This document shows positions 40,062 to 48,479 of a stretch of DNA of 64,000 nt, piece by piece. The position numbers and the translations under genes were made by a program. Origin of the DNA: Halorientalis pallida (lineage in GTDB: Archaea; Halobacteriota; Halobacteria; Halobacteriales; Haloarculaceae); contig NZ_RDFA01000008.1 in NCBI RefSeq assembly GCF_004118325.1, positions 1-64,000 of the forward strand, in the 5' to 3' direction. Under the pieces are notes generated by a model. The model saw nothing but the letters and a program-made list of their open reading frames with translations, was not told the DNA's origin and searched no databases. Each line of letters begins with the position of its first letter. The stretch's first letter is position 1.

Positions 40062-40892
40062 TTACAGGTCGGTTCGATCCCCGATCTCGACGATTTCGAG
40101 CCGGCGTGGATACTCGTGACTCCGGACGTGATCGTGTAGCGCCGTCGGGTCCGCAGTCAGCCCCTTCCACATGTCCCAGTGGGTCGGGAGCAACCGGTCT
40201 AGCTGGAGCTGGCGGGCGGCCTCGCTGATCTCGTTCTCGTCGCTGTACCACTTGGTGTACTTGGGTTCCCGCGTCTGCTTGTCCGGGATCTGACCGTCCG
40301 ACCCGAACGCGAGGACACCGAGGTCGATATCGTACGTCTCGCCGACGGCTGCGAACGGTTCACCGGGGCGGGCGTCGCCGCCGTGGAAGAAGGTTCCGGC
40401 GTCGTGCTCGAAGACGTAGGAGACGGGATGTGTCGCGTCGGGGTCGTTCGCGGGTTCGACGTGTACGCGGAGGCTACCGACCTCGAAGGTGTCGCCTTCG
40501 CTCACCTCGCGGAACTGCGCGTCGTCGACCGCCCACTCGTCGGTCCAGCCCTCGGTTTCGACCACGGCCAGGGAGTCGTCCGGCCCTACGTAGTCGGCTC
40601 CGGTTCCGGCCAGGATCGGCGCCTGGCTCGGGCCGTGCACGTGGTCGGAGTGTTCGTGCGTGGCGAGGACGGCGTCGGCCTCGCGCACGTCGGTCGGCTC
40701 GAAGGGGATCGGGATCATGCGGACCGTCCGCGGCGGATCGCCGGTGCCGAGGTACGGGTCGATAAAGAGCGTCGTCCCGTCGTCGGCCTTCAGGACGAAT
40801 CCGTTACAGCCGAGATACCAGATCGCCAGTCCGTCGGGGTCGGCGTCGGCGACGGCTGCCGGGAGCCAGTCGCCCCAGTCGCTGTGAACCAT
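40062..40892 (-). CDS. UlaG-like metallo-beta-lactamase fold hydrolase
   Basis: A 276-residue protein from ATG 40892. LAIWYLGCNGFVLKADDGTT opens the fold. Metal sites are VLATHEHSDHVHG and FHGGDARPGEP, with a final His in LLPTHWDMWKG. It most resembles L-ascorbate-6-phosphate lactonase (UlaG) and related sugar lactonases. Stand-alone gene; the reaction is inferred. Confidence 0.8.
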   Translation of the reverse strand: MVHSDWGDWLPAAVADADPDGLAIWYLGCNGFVLKADDGTTLFIDPYLGTGDPPRTVRMIPIPFEPTDVREADAVLATHEHSDHVHGPSQAPILAGTGADYVGPDDSLAVVETEGWTDEWAVDDAQFREVSEGDTFEVGSLRVHVEPANDPDATHPVSYVFEHDAGTFFHGGDARPGEPFAAVGETYDIDLGVLAFGSDGQIPDKQTREPKYTKWYSDENEISEAARQLQLDRLLPTHWDMWKGLTADPTALHDHVRSHEYPRRLEIVEIGDRTDL

Positions 40893-40991
40893 GCCCGTGG
40901 CTCCGCCGGGCCGCCCAAAGAGGATTTCGACCCACACGCCGCTCGTGAGGTCGGCGGCGTGGAGAAAACGGGCCGTTCCGGACGCCTCGTC

Positions 40992-41387
40992 TCAGTCTTC
41001 GCAGCAGCCGCCGGCCTTCTGTCCGAAGTCGATCCGCAGGGGCTCGGAGATGGTCTCGTTGATCTCCTGGAGGTGGAGTTCGAGTTCGTTCTGTGCTTGC
41101 ATGAACTCGGCCATCACGGGGATGTCGTGGAGTGCCTCCTGTTTCGCCTGCAGTTCGCGGAGGTCTTCCTGGGTCGCCTCACCGGTCTGCCGGGCGAGCA
41201 TGAACTCCTCGCGGAACGATTCGAACTCCTGGATCTTCTCCTGGGCCTCTTCGTCGTTCTCGACGGCCTCTTTGGCCTCCTCGAAGCGCTGGTAGGCCGG
41301 GAGATCGGCGATCGCCTCGCCGAGGTCGCGGCTGAGCTGGTCGACTGTCGACTTGGCGGACTCGCCGGATTCCGTTTCGATGCTCAT
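40992..41387 (-). CDS. YlbF/YmcA family protein
   Basis: A 131-residue all-helical protein: LGEAIADLPAYQRFEEAKEA, FREEFMLARQTGEATQEDL, and IPVMAEFMQAQNELELHLQE. This is the Com_YlbF fold. In bacteria these proteins form an RNase Y accessory complex; the archaeal role is unknown. The end GGCCED carries two cysteines like the CC/Fe-S ends known in some homologues. Confidence 0.8.
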   Translation of the reverse strand: MSIETESGESAKSTVDQLSRDLGEAIADLPAYQRFEEAKEAVENDEEAQEKIQEFESFREEFMLARQTGEATQEDLRELQAKQEALHDIPVMAEFMQAQNELELHLQEINETISEPLRIDFGQKAGGCCED

Positions 41388-41571
41388 CACCCTGGGCTAC
41401 GTTCTTCAGCGGTTTCAACCTGCCGAACCGTCAGCCCCCGGAGCCCCAGCAGCCGTGACCTCCCGTCGGTCCACGCCGCCGGCACCGAACGAAATTTAGT
41501 ATCAGTATCGATATTTTGAGGGCTACTGATTTATTTCGATAGCAGAAATCGACTCCAAGGCGACATCAACG

Positions 41572-43008
41572 ATGAAAAAAGTAGCTTCGTTCCGTAGCTC
41601 CCTTTTTTCTTTATTATTGATACTCGTATCTGTAGCCGTCGGCGTGACTCTCGTCGCGACTGCGGGTGTGGCTGGGGCTGCCGTCGGCGACGCGAACGCG
41701 ACTGCTGTGGAGGGGCCCACGGTCGACACGACCGTCGAGCGGGTTTCCGGGACCGGGGTGCTGCGATACGACGTTTCGCTCAGCGGGCTATCCGAGTACG
41801 AGCGGGTCGAACTCGTCGTCGGACGGGACGCGACGGTCCTCGAGACGGATGGGACGACGGCCACGCAGCGTCACGGGCGGACGTGGTTGCAGGTCGGCGG
41901 TCAGCGTGGCGAAGCCACGGTCCGCATCCGAACCACCACTGCGGTGGCCGACCGACCCACCGACGGCGGTGAGTACGTCGCGGCCGACTCGTGGCTCCTG
42001 GGCCGGGTGCCGCTGGTCGAGCTCCGCTGGGCCGGGGCCGGCGGACCCGTCGAACGCCGGCGACTGTTCGATGACGTCCGGGGAACCTCGGAGCAGGTGA
42101 CCGCGGGCGAGCGGTACGCGCTGGTCGGCACCCAGCGTCGCACGACCGTCGACACTGCCGACGGGAACGTCCGGCTCGTCAGGCCTGCCGGAACGACCCT
42201 CCGACCCGACGAGGACGCGCTCGCCGCGGCTCTCGGTGACGCCGCCGACCGACTCGACGTGGGTGACCGCGGCGACGAGGTAGTGCTGTTCGCGCTGGGG
42301 AGTCCGGCCCGACGTGGTGGGGAGTCGTTCCCGGTCCAGGACGAGGCGTGGATCAACGCCGACTCGCGGCTCGACGACCCCAACAGCGTCTGGCTCCACG
42401 AGTACGTCCACACGCGCCAGGACTTCCGCCTCGCGGCGGACATGCGGTGGTTCCGGGAAGCCAGCGCCGAGTACTACGCCGCGCGCCTGGCATACGAACA
42501 GGGGCGCATCGACAGGGCCGCGATGGAGACGCATCTGACCGGCACCCCGAAGGCCGCCGCCCTGACCGCACCGGGTACGTGGACCGATCCCCACGTGCCC
42601 TACACGAAGGGTGCGCGCGTCCTCGCGCTCGTGGACCGAAAGATCCGGCTCTCGACGGACGGCGACCGGTCTCTCGAGGACGTGTTCCGGCGCCTGAACG
42701 CCCACGAAGGGCCGGTTACCTACACTGACTTCGCCGACGCCGTCGCCGCCGTCGCCGGCCACCGGATGGACGGTTGGCTCGACCGCTACGTCGACGGGAC
42801 CGCGCCGGTCGCGGGCTTCTATCCGGGCGGTCCCGAACGGCAGGGTGTCCTCGCTCCGCTCGTACAGGTGCTGGACGGAGCGGGAGCCGGGGCGGTGTTC
42901 CTCGCGCTGGCCGTCCTCCTGAGTGGCGTCGGGTCGGTCCCGCTGTATCGGTACCTCGACCGGGTCGAGTCGGACGGCCGCGACGAGCGGCCGGGGCGGC
43001 CGGTCTGA
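41572..43008 (+). CDS. Secreted, membrane-anchored gluzincin metallopeptidase
   Basis: A 478-residue protein. A signal peptide (LFSLLLILVSVAVGVTLVAT) directs export. A beta-rich domain (40-240) precedes the catalytic motif WLHEYVHTRQDF (HExxH) with the downstream Glu in WFREASAEYYAARLAYEQG. The C-terminus has a TM helix (AVFLALAVLLSGVGSVPLY) and a short basic tail, so the enzyme is anchored with its domain outside. The substrate is not known. An AT-rich promoter (TTTAGTATCAGTATCG) is upstream. Confidence 0.8.
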   Translation: MKKVASFRSSLFSLLLILVSVAVGVTLVATAGVAGAAVGDANATAVEGPTVDTTVERVSGTGVLRYDVSLSGLSEYERVELVVGRDATVLETDGTTATQRHGRTWLQVGGQRGEATVRIRTTTAVADRPTDGGEYVAADSWLLGRVPLVELRWAGAGGPVERRRLFDDVRGTSEQVTAGERYALVGTQRRTTVDTADGNVRLVRPAGTTLRPDEDALAAALGDAADRLDVGDRGDEVVLFALGSPARRGGESFPVQDEAWINADSRLDDPNSVWLHEYVHTRQDFRLAADMRWFREASAEYYAARLAYEQGRIDRAAMETHLTGTPKAAALTAPGTWTDPHVPYTKGARVLALVDRKIRLSTDGDRSLEDVFRRLNAHEGPVTYTDFADAVAAVAGHRMDGWLDRYVDGTAPVAGFYPGGPERQGVLAPLVQVLDGAGAGAVFLALAVLLSGVGSVPLYRYLDRVESDGRDERPGRPV

Positions 43009-43076
43009 ATCCTGGCTAGCGACTCCGGTATCCGAAAGCGTCGGCGTTTTACGCGCCCGGCGGTAACGCAGGTGCA

Positions 43077-44132
43077 ATGAGTCAGGATTCGTCGGAGGGT
43101 TACTCGGAGGGAGACCTCCGGGGGACGGGAATGTCCCTGAAACACGACCGCGAGTGGGACTACGAACTCGACCGGATCACGGAAGCCGTCGCGGAACGCG
43201 ACGCCGAGATGGTCGGGTTACAGTTCCCCGAGGGACTGAAGCGGCGCGCCAGCGCCGTCACCGACGACCTCCGTGCGGAGCTCCCCGAGGACGTGACCGT
43301 CATGACCTCGGGACAGCCCTGTTACGGGGCCTGTGATCTGGACACGTACATGATGCGCCGGACGGACGTGTTCGTCCACTTCGGGCACAGCCCGATGAAG
43401 GAGTCCGAGAAGATCATCTACGTGCCGCTGTTCTCGAACGTCGAGGTCACGCCGATCATGGACGAGTCGCTTTCGGAACTCGCCGATCCAGACGACGATC
43501 CGGACGTGGGGCTGGTGACGACGGCCCAGCACATGAACAAGTTCGAGGAGATGCGCGAGTGGCTCGAAGACCGGGGCTACGAGGTCCACACCCGCCGCGG
43601 CGACGAGCGACTGACCCACGAGGGACAGGTGCTCGGCTGTAACTACGCAAGCGCTGACGTGGACGCCGACCAGATCCTCTACGTCGGCGGCGGCAAGTTC
43701 CACCCGCTCGGCCTCGCGATGGAACACCCGGACAAACACGTCGTCATCGCTGACCCGGTGAACAACGCCATCACCGTCGCCGACCCCGAGAAGTTCCTGA
43801 AACAGCGCTACGCTTCGGTCCACAAGGCCATGGACGCCGAGGAGTGGGGCGTCATCTTCTGTACGAAGATCGGGCAGGGCCGCTGGGATCAGGCCCAGGA
43901 GATCGTCGACGACAACGACAACGCCTACCTCATCACGATGGACGAGGTGACGCCCGACCGGCTGACGAACTTCGGGTTCGACGCCTACGTCAACACGGGC
44001 TGTCCGCGGATCACGACAGACGACGGCCCCCAGTTCAAGAAGCCGATGCTCACGCCCGGCGAGTACGAGATCGCCATCGGCGAGAAACCGTTGGAGGAAC
44101 TCTCCTTCGATACCTTCCACGGTACCTGGTGA
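43077..44132 (+). CDS. dph2: Diphthamide biosynthesis enzyme Dph2
   Basis: A 351-residue protein. The three radical-SAM-like Fe-S cysteines are visible in SGQPCYGACD, VLGCNYAS and VNTGCPRIT. GLQFPEGLKRRASAVTDDL opens domain 1. It transfers the 3-amino-3-carboxypropyl group from SAM to the conserved histidine of elongation factor aEF2. Monocistronic in appearance. Confidence 0.95.
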   Translation: MSQDSSEGYSEGDLRGTGMSLKHDREWDYELDRITEAVAERDAEMVGLQFPEGLKRRASAVTDDLRAELPEDVTVMTSGQPCYGACDLDTYMMRRTDVFVHFGHSPMKESEKIIYVPLFSNVEVTPIMDESLSELADPDDDPDVGLVTTAQHMNKFEEMREWLEDRGYEVHTRRGDERLTHEGQVLGCNYASADVDADQILYVGGGKFHPLGLAMEHPDKHVVIADPVNNAITVADPEKFLKQRYASVHKAMDAEEWGVIFCTKIGQGRWDQAQEIVDDNDNAYLITMDEVTPDRLTNFGFDAYVNTGCPRITTDDGPQFKKPMLTPGEYEIAIGEKPLEELSFDTFHGTW

Positions 44133-44278
44133 GGCGCGGTGGGACGCGTCCGGGTGTGATCCTGCACCAGGACGGTCCCTATCGGGTACCGTCGCGTGTC
44201 GATGCCGCAAGCACTCGGCAGCGAGGTCGTGGCCGACCCGCAGAATGTCATTCAACCCCGGGGGTTCTGTTTTCGAAC

Positions 44279-45151
44279 GTGTCACGCACGCCACTCGTCA
44301 CGGTCGGAATCGTCGTGTGTGTCGCCTTCGGCGTCGCGGTGGTCCTGACGGCCGGGACCGCCCTCGTGGCCGCGGCGGGCCACATCGCCGGCGACATCGC
44401 CCTCGATTCCGCTCCCCCGGCCGAGCCGTCCGATAGCGTCGCCGACACCGGGAACGCGTCCGTCCCCGGCGTCGCCGAAAACGGGACCGCCAACATCTCC
44501 GGCGTCCTGGAATCCCACCGGAGCGCCCTCTCCAGTCGCGGCTACGTCGCGGTCACCAACGCGACCCGGCAGACCGACGGGTCCGTAGTCGCCGCACGGA
44601 ACCTGTCCTTCCGGGTGTCCCCGAACGGGTCACAGCTGCTGGTCGTCGAGCGGAGCCTCGACACGCAGGGTGAGACCCGACGGGCCGCCGTCTGGGCCAA
44701 CGACAGCCACCGGGTCACTCGGCAGTCGACGCCCGGTGACGACACCTTCACCGTCACCGGGCGCGTCCCCGTCACCCCGGTTCCGCCGACGACGGAGCCG
44801 TTCACCGCGGCCTTCAGTCGGGTCGACGGTGAGTTCGTCGTCACGGACTCGAAGACGGTCGACGGCCACCGGGTGGTGACCCTCGCGGCACCCCTCGAAC
44901 GGTCGACCGACGGTGACGGCGAGGCTGGCACGTTGAACCTCCGGGTCGACGACCGCGGAATCGTCCGCAACGCCACCGTGACCCGCCCGACGGCCGACGG
45001 GACCGAACGGATGACGTACCGGCTCGTCGAACTCGGCGTCGACGACGTGCCACGGCCCGCCTGGACCGGCAACGTATCGGCGACTACCGACGAAGCGGAC
45101 CAGAACGTGCCGAACGATCGAAGCGCGCCCGGGACCGCGGCCGCCGGTTGA
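44279..45151 (+). CDS. Exported DUF7537-like surface protein
   Basis: A 290-residue protein from GTG 44279. A signal/anchor helix (LVTVGIVVCVAFGVAVVL) is followed by an ectodomain of repeated beta strands rich in N-glycosylation sites (NASV, NISG). The core around SGVLESHRSALSSRGYVAVT recalls haloarchaeal DUF7537-type surface proteins. It is a paralogue of the gene downstream, and their ends overlap (TTGA). Confidence 0.6.
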   Translation: MSRTPLVTVGIVVCVAFGVAVVLTAGTALVAAAGHIAGDIALDSAPPAEPSDSVADTGNASVPGVAENGTANISGVLESHRSALSSRGYVAVTNATRQTDGSVVAARNLSFRVSPNGSQLLVVERSLDTQGETRRAAVWANDSHRVTRQSTPGDDTFTVTGRVPVTPVPPTTEPFTAAFSRVDGEFVVTDSKTVDGHRVVTLAAPLERSTDGDGEAGTLNLRVDDRGIVRNATVTRPTADGTERMTYRLVELGVDDVPRPAWTGNVSATTDEADQNVPNDRSAPGTAAAG

Positions 45152-46314
45152 CGGAGGCGAAACCAGCTGTAGCCACCCCGCGAGCAGTCCGGGGTCGTTT
45201 CACAACGGAGCGATTGGGAGCCACGAAGACGACGGACAAGCCGGCAAGAGCGACTACCTCGCTGGCCGTTGCCGTGAGCGACGTGGTGCGCACAGTCACA
45301 CTCGGCGTGGTCATCCTGCTCGCGGTCGGCGCGATGGCCACCATCGGACTCGGCGACGGTGGGCCGGACGCGACCGGAGACGCGCTGTCCCAACAGGCAA
45401 CGCCCGACGAAACACCGACGGATGCCGACGGCGAGGCAGGTGCGACACCGCTCGACACCGTTCCAGAAGCCGTAGTCGACGACGGATCGCTGAACCTGAC
45501 GGCGCTATACGAACGCCATAGCGAGGTGTTGCGGTCGGAGGGGTACCGTGTGACCGAGAACGTGACCGTCGACATGAACGGGACACTCAGTCACGGGCTG
45601 AACGAGACGGAGACCGCGAGTGCCGACAACCGGTCGCTGGTCGTCCGAAACGCGACGACGTTCGGCCGAGCCGTCCAGATGGAGGTCTGGACGACCGAGG
45701 ACGAGCGGTTCGTCCGGGTGGAACGGGACGGGAACGTGACCTACCAGCGGCTGCCGACTGAGCCCGTGGGGCCACGCGGTGAGGGCGGTCCGCCCGGAGG
45801 AAACGGGACGGCGACCGGCGAGCGCCCCGGCCCGATGCCACAGCGCGGTCCCGGAGTGATGGGACCGGGGCAGGCCGTCCCTGGGGCGGTCCTCCTGGCA
45901 CTCGAGAACGCGACCGGTGAGTTCACCGTCGCCGAGGAGCCGCTCCCCGAGGCCGACACTGGCGCCGAGAGCGTGACCCTGACGGCACCGATCGAACTGG
46001 CGGACCCGCGGTTCGATGCGAGCGGCAACGTTACGCTCGTGGTCGACGATCGGGGAGTGGTCCGGGCAGTGAACGGGGCCGTCGAGGCCGAACAGCGTAC
46101 CGTGACGATGCGGTACGAACTCCGCGTCGAAGAGGTGGGCGTGCCGAGCGTCGAGGAACCCGACTGGCTGTCCGAGGCGCGGGACGAAGCGACGACGCCG
46201 GGGCCCGGTCCGGGGATGGGTCCCGGGCCGGGACCTGGACCGGGACCTGGGCGAGGACCAGGTACTGACCGCGGCCCCGGCGACGGCCCCGGTCCGGGAC
46301 CGGGCGGCCCGTAA
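45148..46314 (+). CDS. Exported DUF7537-like surface protein with Gly-Pro tail
   Basis: A 388-residue protein with an unusual TTG start coupled to the upstream stop. A TM/signal helix (VTLGVVILLAVGAMATIGL) leads into an ectodomain like that of the preceding gene (LTALYERHSEVLRSEGYRVT). The last 45 residues are a PG/MGPGPG repeat (for example GPGMGPGPGPGPGP), a flexible or cell-wall spanning stalk. The two genes look like a tandem duplication with divergence. Function unknown. Confidence 0.6.
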   Translation: MTEAKPAVATPRAVRGRFTTERLGATKTTDKPARATTSLAVAVSDVVRTVTLGVVILLAVGAMATIGLGDGGPDATGDALSQQATPDETPTDADGEAGATPLDTVPEAVVDDGSLNLTALYERHSEVLRSEGYRVTENVTVDMNGTLSHGLNETETASADNRSLVVRNATTFGRAVQMEVWTTEDERFVRVERDGNVTYQRLPTEPVGPRGEGGPPGGNGTATGERPGPMPQRGPGVMGPGQAVPGAVLLALENATGEFTVAEEPLPEADTGAESVTLTAPIELADPRFDASGNVTLVVDDRGVVRAVNGAVEAEQRTVTMRYELRVEEVGVPSVEEPDWLSEARDEATTPGPGPGMGPGPGPGPGPGRGPGTDRGPGDGPGPGPGGP

Positions 46315-46324
46315 CCTCGCGCGC

Positions 46325-47266
46325 TCAGAACGCGTCGTCGAGGTCGGCGGCGATGCTGCCGATGGCATCGTCGGCGGCGTCGACGACGCCGACCATGGTG
46401 GCGAAGCCATGGATCATATCCTCGTAGTGATCGAGCGTCACGTCGACACCCGCGTCTTCGAGGCGGTCGGCGTAGACCGTCCCTTCGTCCCGTAGCGGGT
46501 CGAACTCGGCGGTGAGGATCGACGCGGGCGGGACCCCCGAGAGGTCGTCGGCCAGCAGCGGCGCGAAGTACTCGTTGCGGAGGTGGATCTCGTCCTGGAT
46601 GTACTGGTCGACGAACCACTCCATGCTCTCGGTTTCGAGGAAGTATCCCTCCGCGTTCTCCTCGTACGAGTCGAAGTCCGCGTCGAGGACGGGTGAACTC
46701 ACGGCGGGGTAAATCAGCACCTGGTGTGCCAGTTCCGGGCCGCCCCGGTCCTGCACCGCGAGTGTGGTCGCGGCCGCGAGGTTCGCGCCGGCGGAGTCGC
46801 CCCCGACCGCGATCCGGTCGGTGTCGGCGTCGACGTGGTCGCCGTGTTCGGCCACCCACTCGACGGCGGCGTAAGCGTCCTCGACGGCCGCGGGGAAGGG
46901 GTGCTCGGGGGCGAGCCGATAGTCGACGGAGAGCACCGCGCAGTCGGCGGCGTTCGTGATCGAGCGACACAGCGCGTCGTGTGTCTCCAGGCTCCCGATG
47001 ACGAAGCCGCCACCGTGGAAGTACACGAGTACGGGATGGGGGCCGTCGCCGTCGGGCTGATAGAGGCGGACCGGGAGTGCCCCGTCGGGCCCCTGAATCT
47101 CGAAGTTCTCGACGGTGGCCACGTCCTCGCCGCCACCCCGCATGGCGGCCATCGCTTCCAGCTGGTTGCGGGCCTCTTCGACCGATACTGCATACGTCGG
47201 CGGCACCGGCTGGTCGTCGATCATCTGCAACACGGCCTGTACCTGTGGATGGGGTTGGTCTGCCAT
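46325..47266 (-). CDS. Alpha/beta hydrolase (HSL-family esterase)
   Basis: A 313-residue protein from ATG 47266. The oxyanion hole HGGG (VYFHGGGFVIGS), nucleophile elbow GDSAGANLAA and catalytic Asp/His candidates (AEFDPLRDEG, MIHGFATM) are all present. This is a carboxylesterase or lipase of the hormone-sensitive lipase family acting on short-chain esters. Monocistronic. Confidence 0.9.
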   Translation of the reverse strand: MADQPHPQVQAVLQMIDDQPVPPTYAVSVEEARNQLEAMAAMRGGGEDVATVENFEIQGPDGALPVRLYQPDGDGPHPVLVYFHGGGFVIGSLETHDALCRSITNAADCAVLSVDYRLAPEHPFPAAVEDAYAAVEWVAEHGDHVDADTDRIAVGGDSAGANLAAATTLAVQDRGGPELAHQVLIYPAVSSPVLDADFDSYEENAEGYFLETESMEWFVDQYIQDEIHLRNEYFAPLLADDLSGVPPASILTAEFDPLRDEGTVYADRLEDAGVDVTLDHYEDMIHGFATMVGVVDAADDAIGSIAADLDDAF

Positions 47267-47481
47267 ACCGTGGCCCACGGATCCCGCCACTGTTAATCCT
47301 ATCCCACATTGAGCTAACGTCGTAAACCGGACCGTCGTCCCCGGCCGCCACTGTTTCGCTGGTGTGCCGGAATGGGATTACTACGAAGCATACACAAACA
47401 TTTTTCAATGAACGTAGCGTATTCCACGGTAGCGATGAGCACAGGTGTTCGCCGGGATGGCGGTCGGGGTGAGCGTTCCGT

Positions 47482-48105
47482 ATGAGTACGAAGAGCGGGC
47501 TCGCACAGCGACTGGCGATCGTCGCGGGGTTCGAGAATCCGTCGGCGTCGCTGGAGCAGTACCGGACGCCGCCGGAGCTGGCGGCCCACCTGGTCCACAC
47601 GGCGGACCTGCAGGGCGACGTCGAGCACCGGACCGTCGTCGACCTCGGGTGTGGCACCGGCATGCTGGCGCTGGGGGCCGCACTCCGGGGGCCGACGCGG
47701 GTCGTCGGGATCGACGTGGACCCCGCGCCGCTCGCCACGGCGACGGAGAACGAGCGGAAGGTGGCCTCGGCGTCGGCCGTCGAGTGGCTCCGCGCGGACG
47801 CGACCCAGGCCCCGATCTGTCCCGACGGCCCGACGACGGTCGTCATGAACCCACCCTTCGGCGCGCAGGCCGGCAACGAACACGCCGACCGCGCGTTCCT
47901 CGGAACCGCCGCCGAGATCGCCGACGTGTCCTACTCGATCCACAACGAGAACAGCGACGAGTTCGTCGAGGCCTTCGCCGCGGACGAGGGCGGCGAGGTC
48001 ACCCACGCCTTCCGGGCCACCTTCGAGTTGCCGAACCAGTTCGACCACCACACCGACGAGTCCCGCAGCATCGACGCGGAAGTGTTCCGTATCCAGTGGG
48101 CCTGA
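47482..48105 (+). CDS. METTL5-family SAM-dependent methyltransferase
   Basis: A 207-residue protein. The SAM motif is VVDLGCGTGMLALGA, the acidic loop is VVGIDVDPAP, and the catalytic NPPF (VVMNPPFGAQAGNEHADRAF) marks an N6-adenine methyltransferase. LEQYRTPPELAAHLVH at the start is typical of the archaeal METTL5/rRNA methyltransferase group. The role in rRNA modification is inferred. Confidence 0.85.
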   Translation: MSTKSGLAQRLAIVAGFENPSASLEQYRTPPELAAHLVHTADLQGDVEHRTVVDLGCGTGMLALGAALRGPTRVVGIDVDPAPLATATENERKVASASAVEWLRADATQAPICPDGPTTVVMNPPFGAQAGNEHADRAFLGTAAEIADVSYSIHNENSDEFVEAFAADEGGEVTHAFRATFELPNQFDHHTDESRSIDAEVFRIQWA

Positions 48106-48194
48106 TCCGGGTCGCTGGACGACGAGCCTGCACGCGCCGGCCGAACCGCTATTTGCCTCGGTCGGCGAGAGCGACCACGGTCGCAGACCGCGAC

Positions 48195-48476
48195 GTGGGA
48201 CTCGATTTCGGCGAACTCCGGGCGGACTTCGAAGACGAATCGTACCCGCTCTCGAAGGCGGACCTGTTGGCGGCGTACGGCGACCGCGAGATCGGGACCG
48301 AATCCGGGACGAAGACGCTCGACGAGATCCTCGGGCCGGTCGGCGGCGAGACCTTCGACGGTCCCGACGCCGTCCAACAGACGGTCCTCACGATGGTCGG
48401 TGCGTCTGCCGCAGGCCGGACCGACTACTCCGACCGCAGAACCAGCCAGGACGAGTCGGAACAGGAGTCGTTTTGA
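48195..48476 (+). CDS. DUF5789 family protein
   Basis: A 93-residue protein from GTG 48195. LGELRADFEDESYPLSK-like start (GELRADFEDESYPLSKADLL), then TKTLDEILGPVGGETFDGPD and an acidic, disordered end. It has the shape of the haloarchaeal DUF5789 family. Function unknown. Follows the methyltransferase by 89 nt. Confidence 0.75.
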   Translation: MGLDFGELRADFEDESYPLSKADLLAAYGDREIGTESGTKTLDEILGPVGGETFDGPDAVQQTVLTMVGASAAGRTDYSDRRTSQDESEQESF

Positions 48477-48479
48477 TGG

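Noticed and set aside
45741-47876. A 711-codon minus-strand open frame
   Set aside because: It is a shadow of the esterase (other minus frame) and of the plus-strand surface protein and methyltransferase genes. Repeats of R and P and no domain motif; lacks its own signals.
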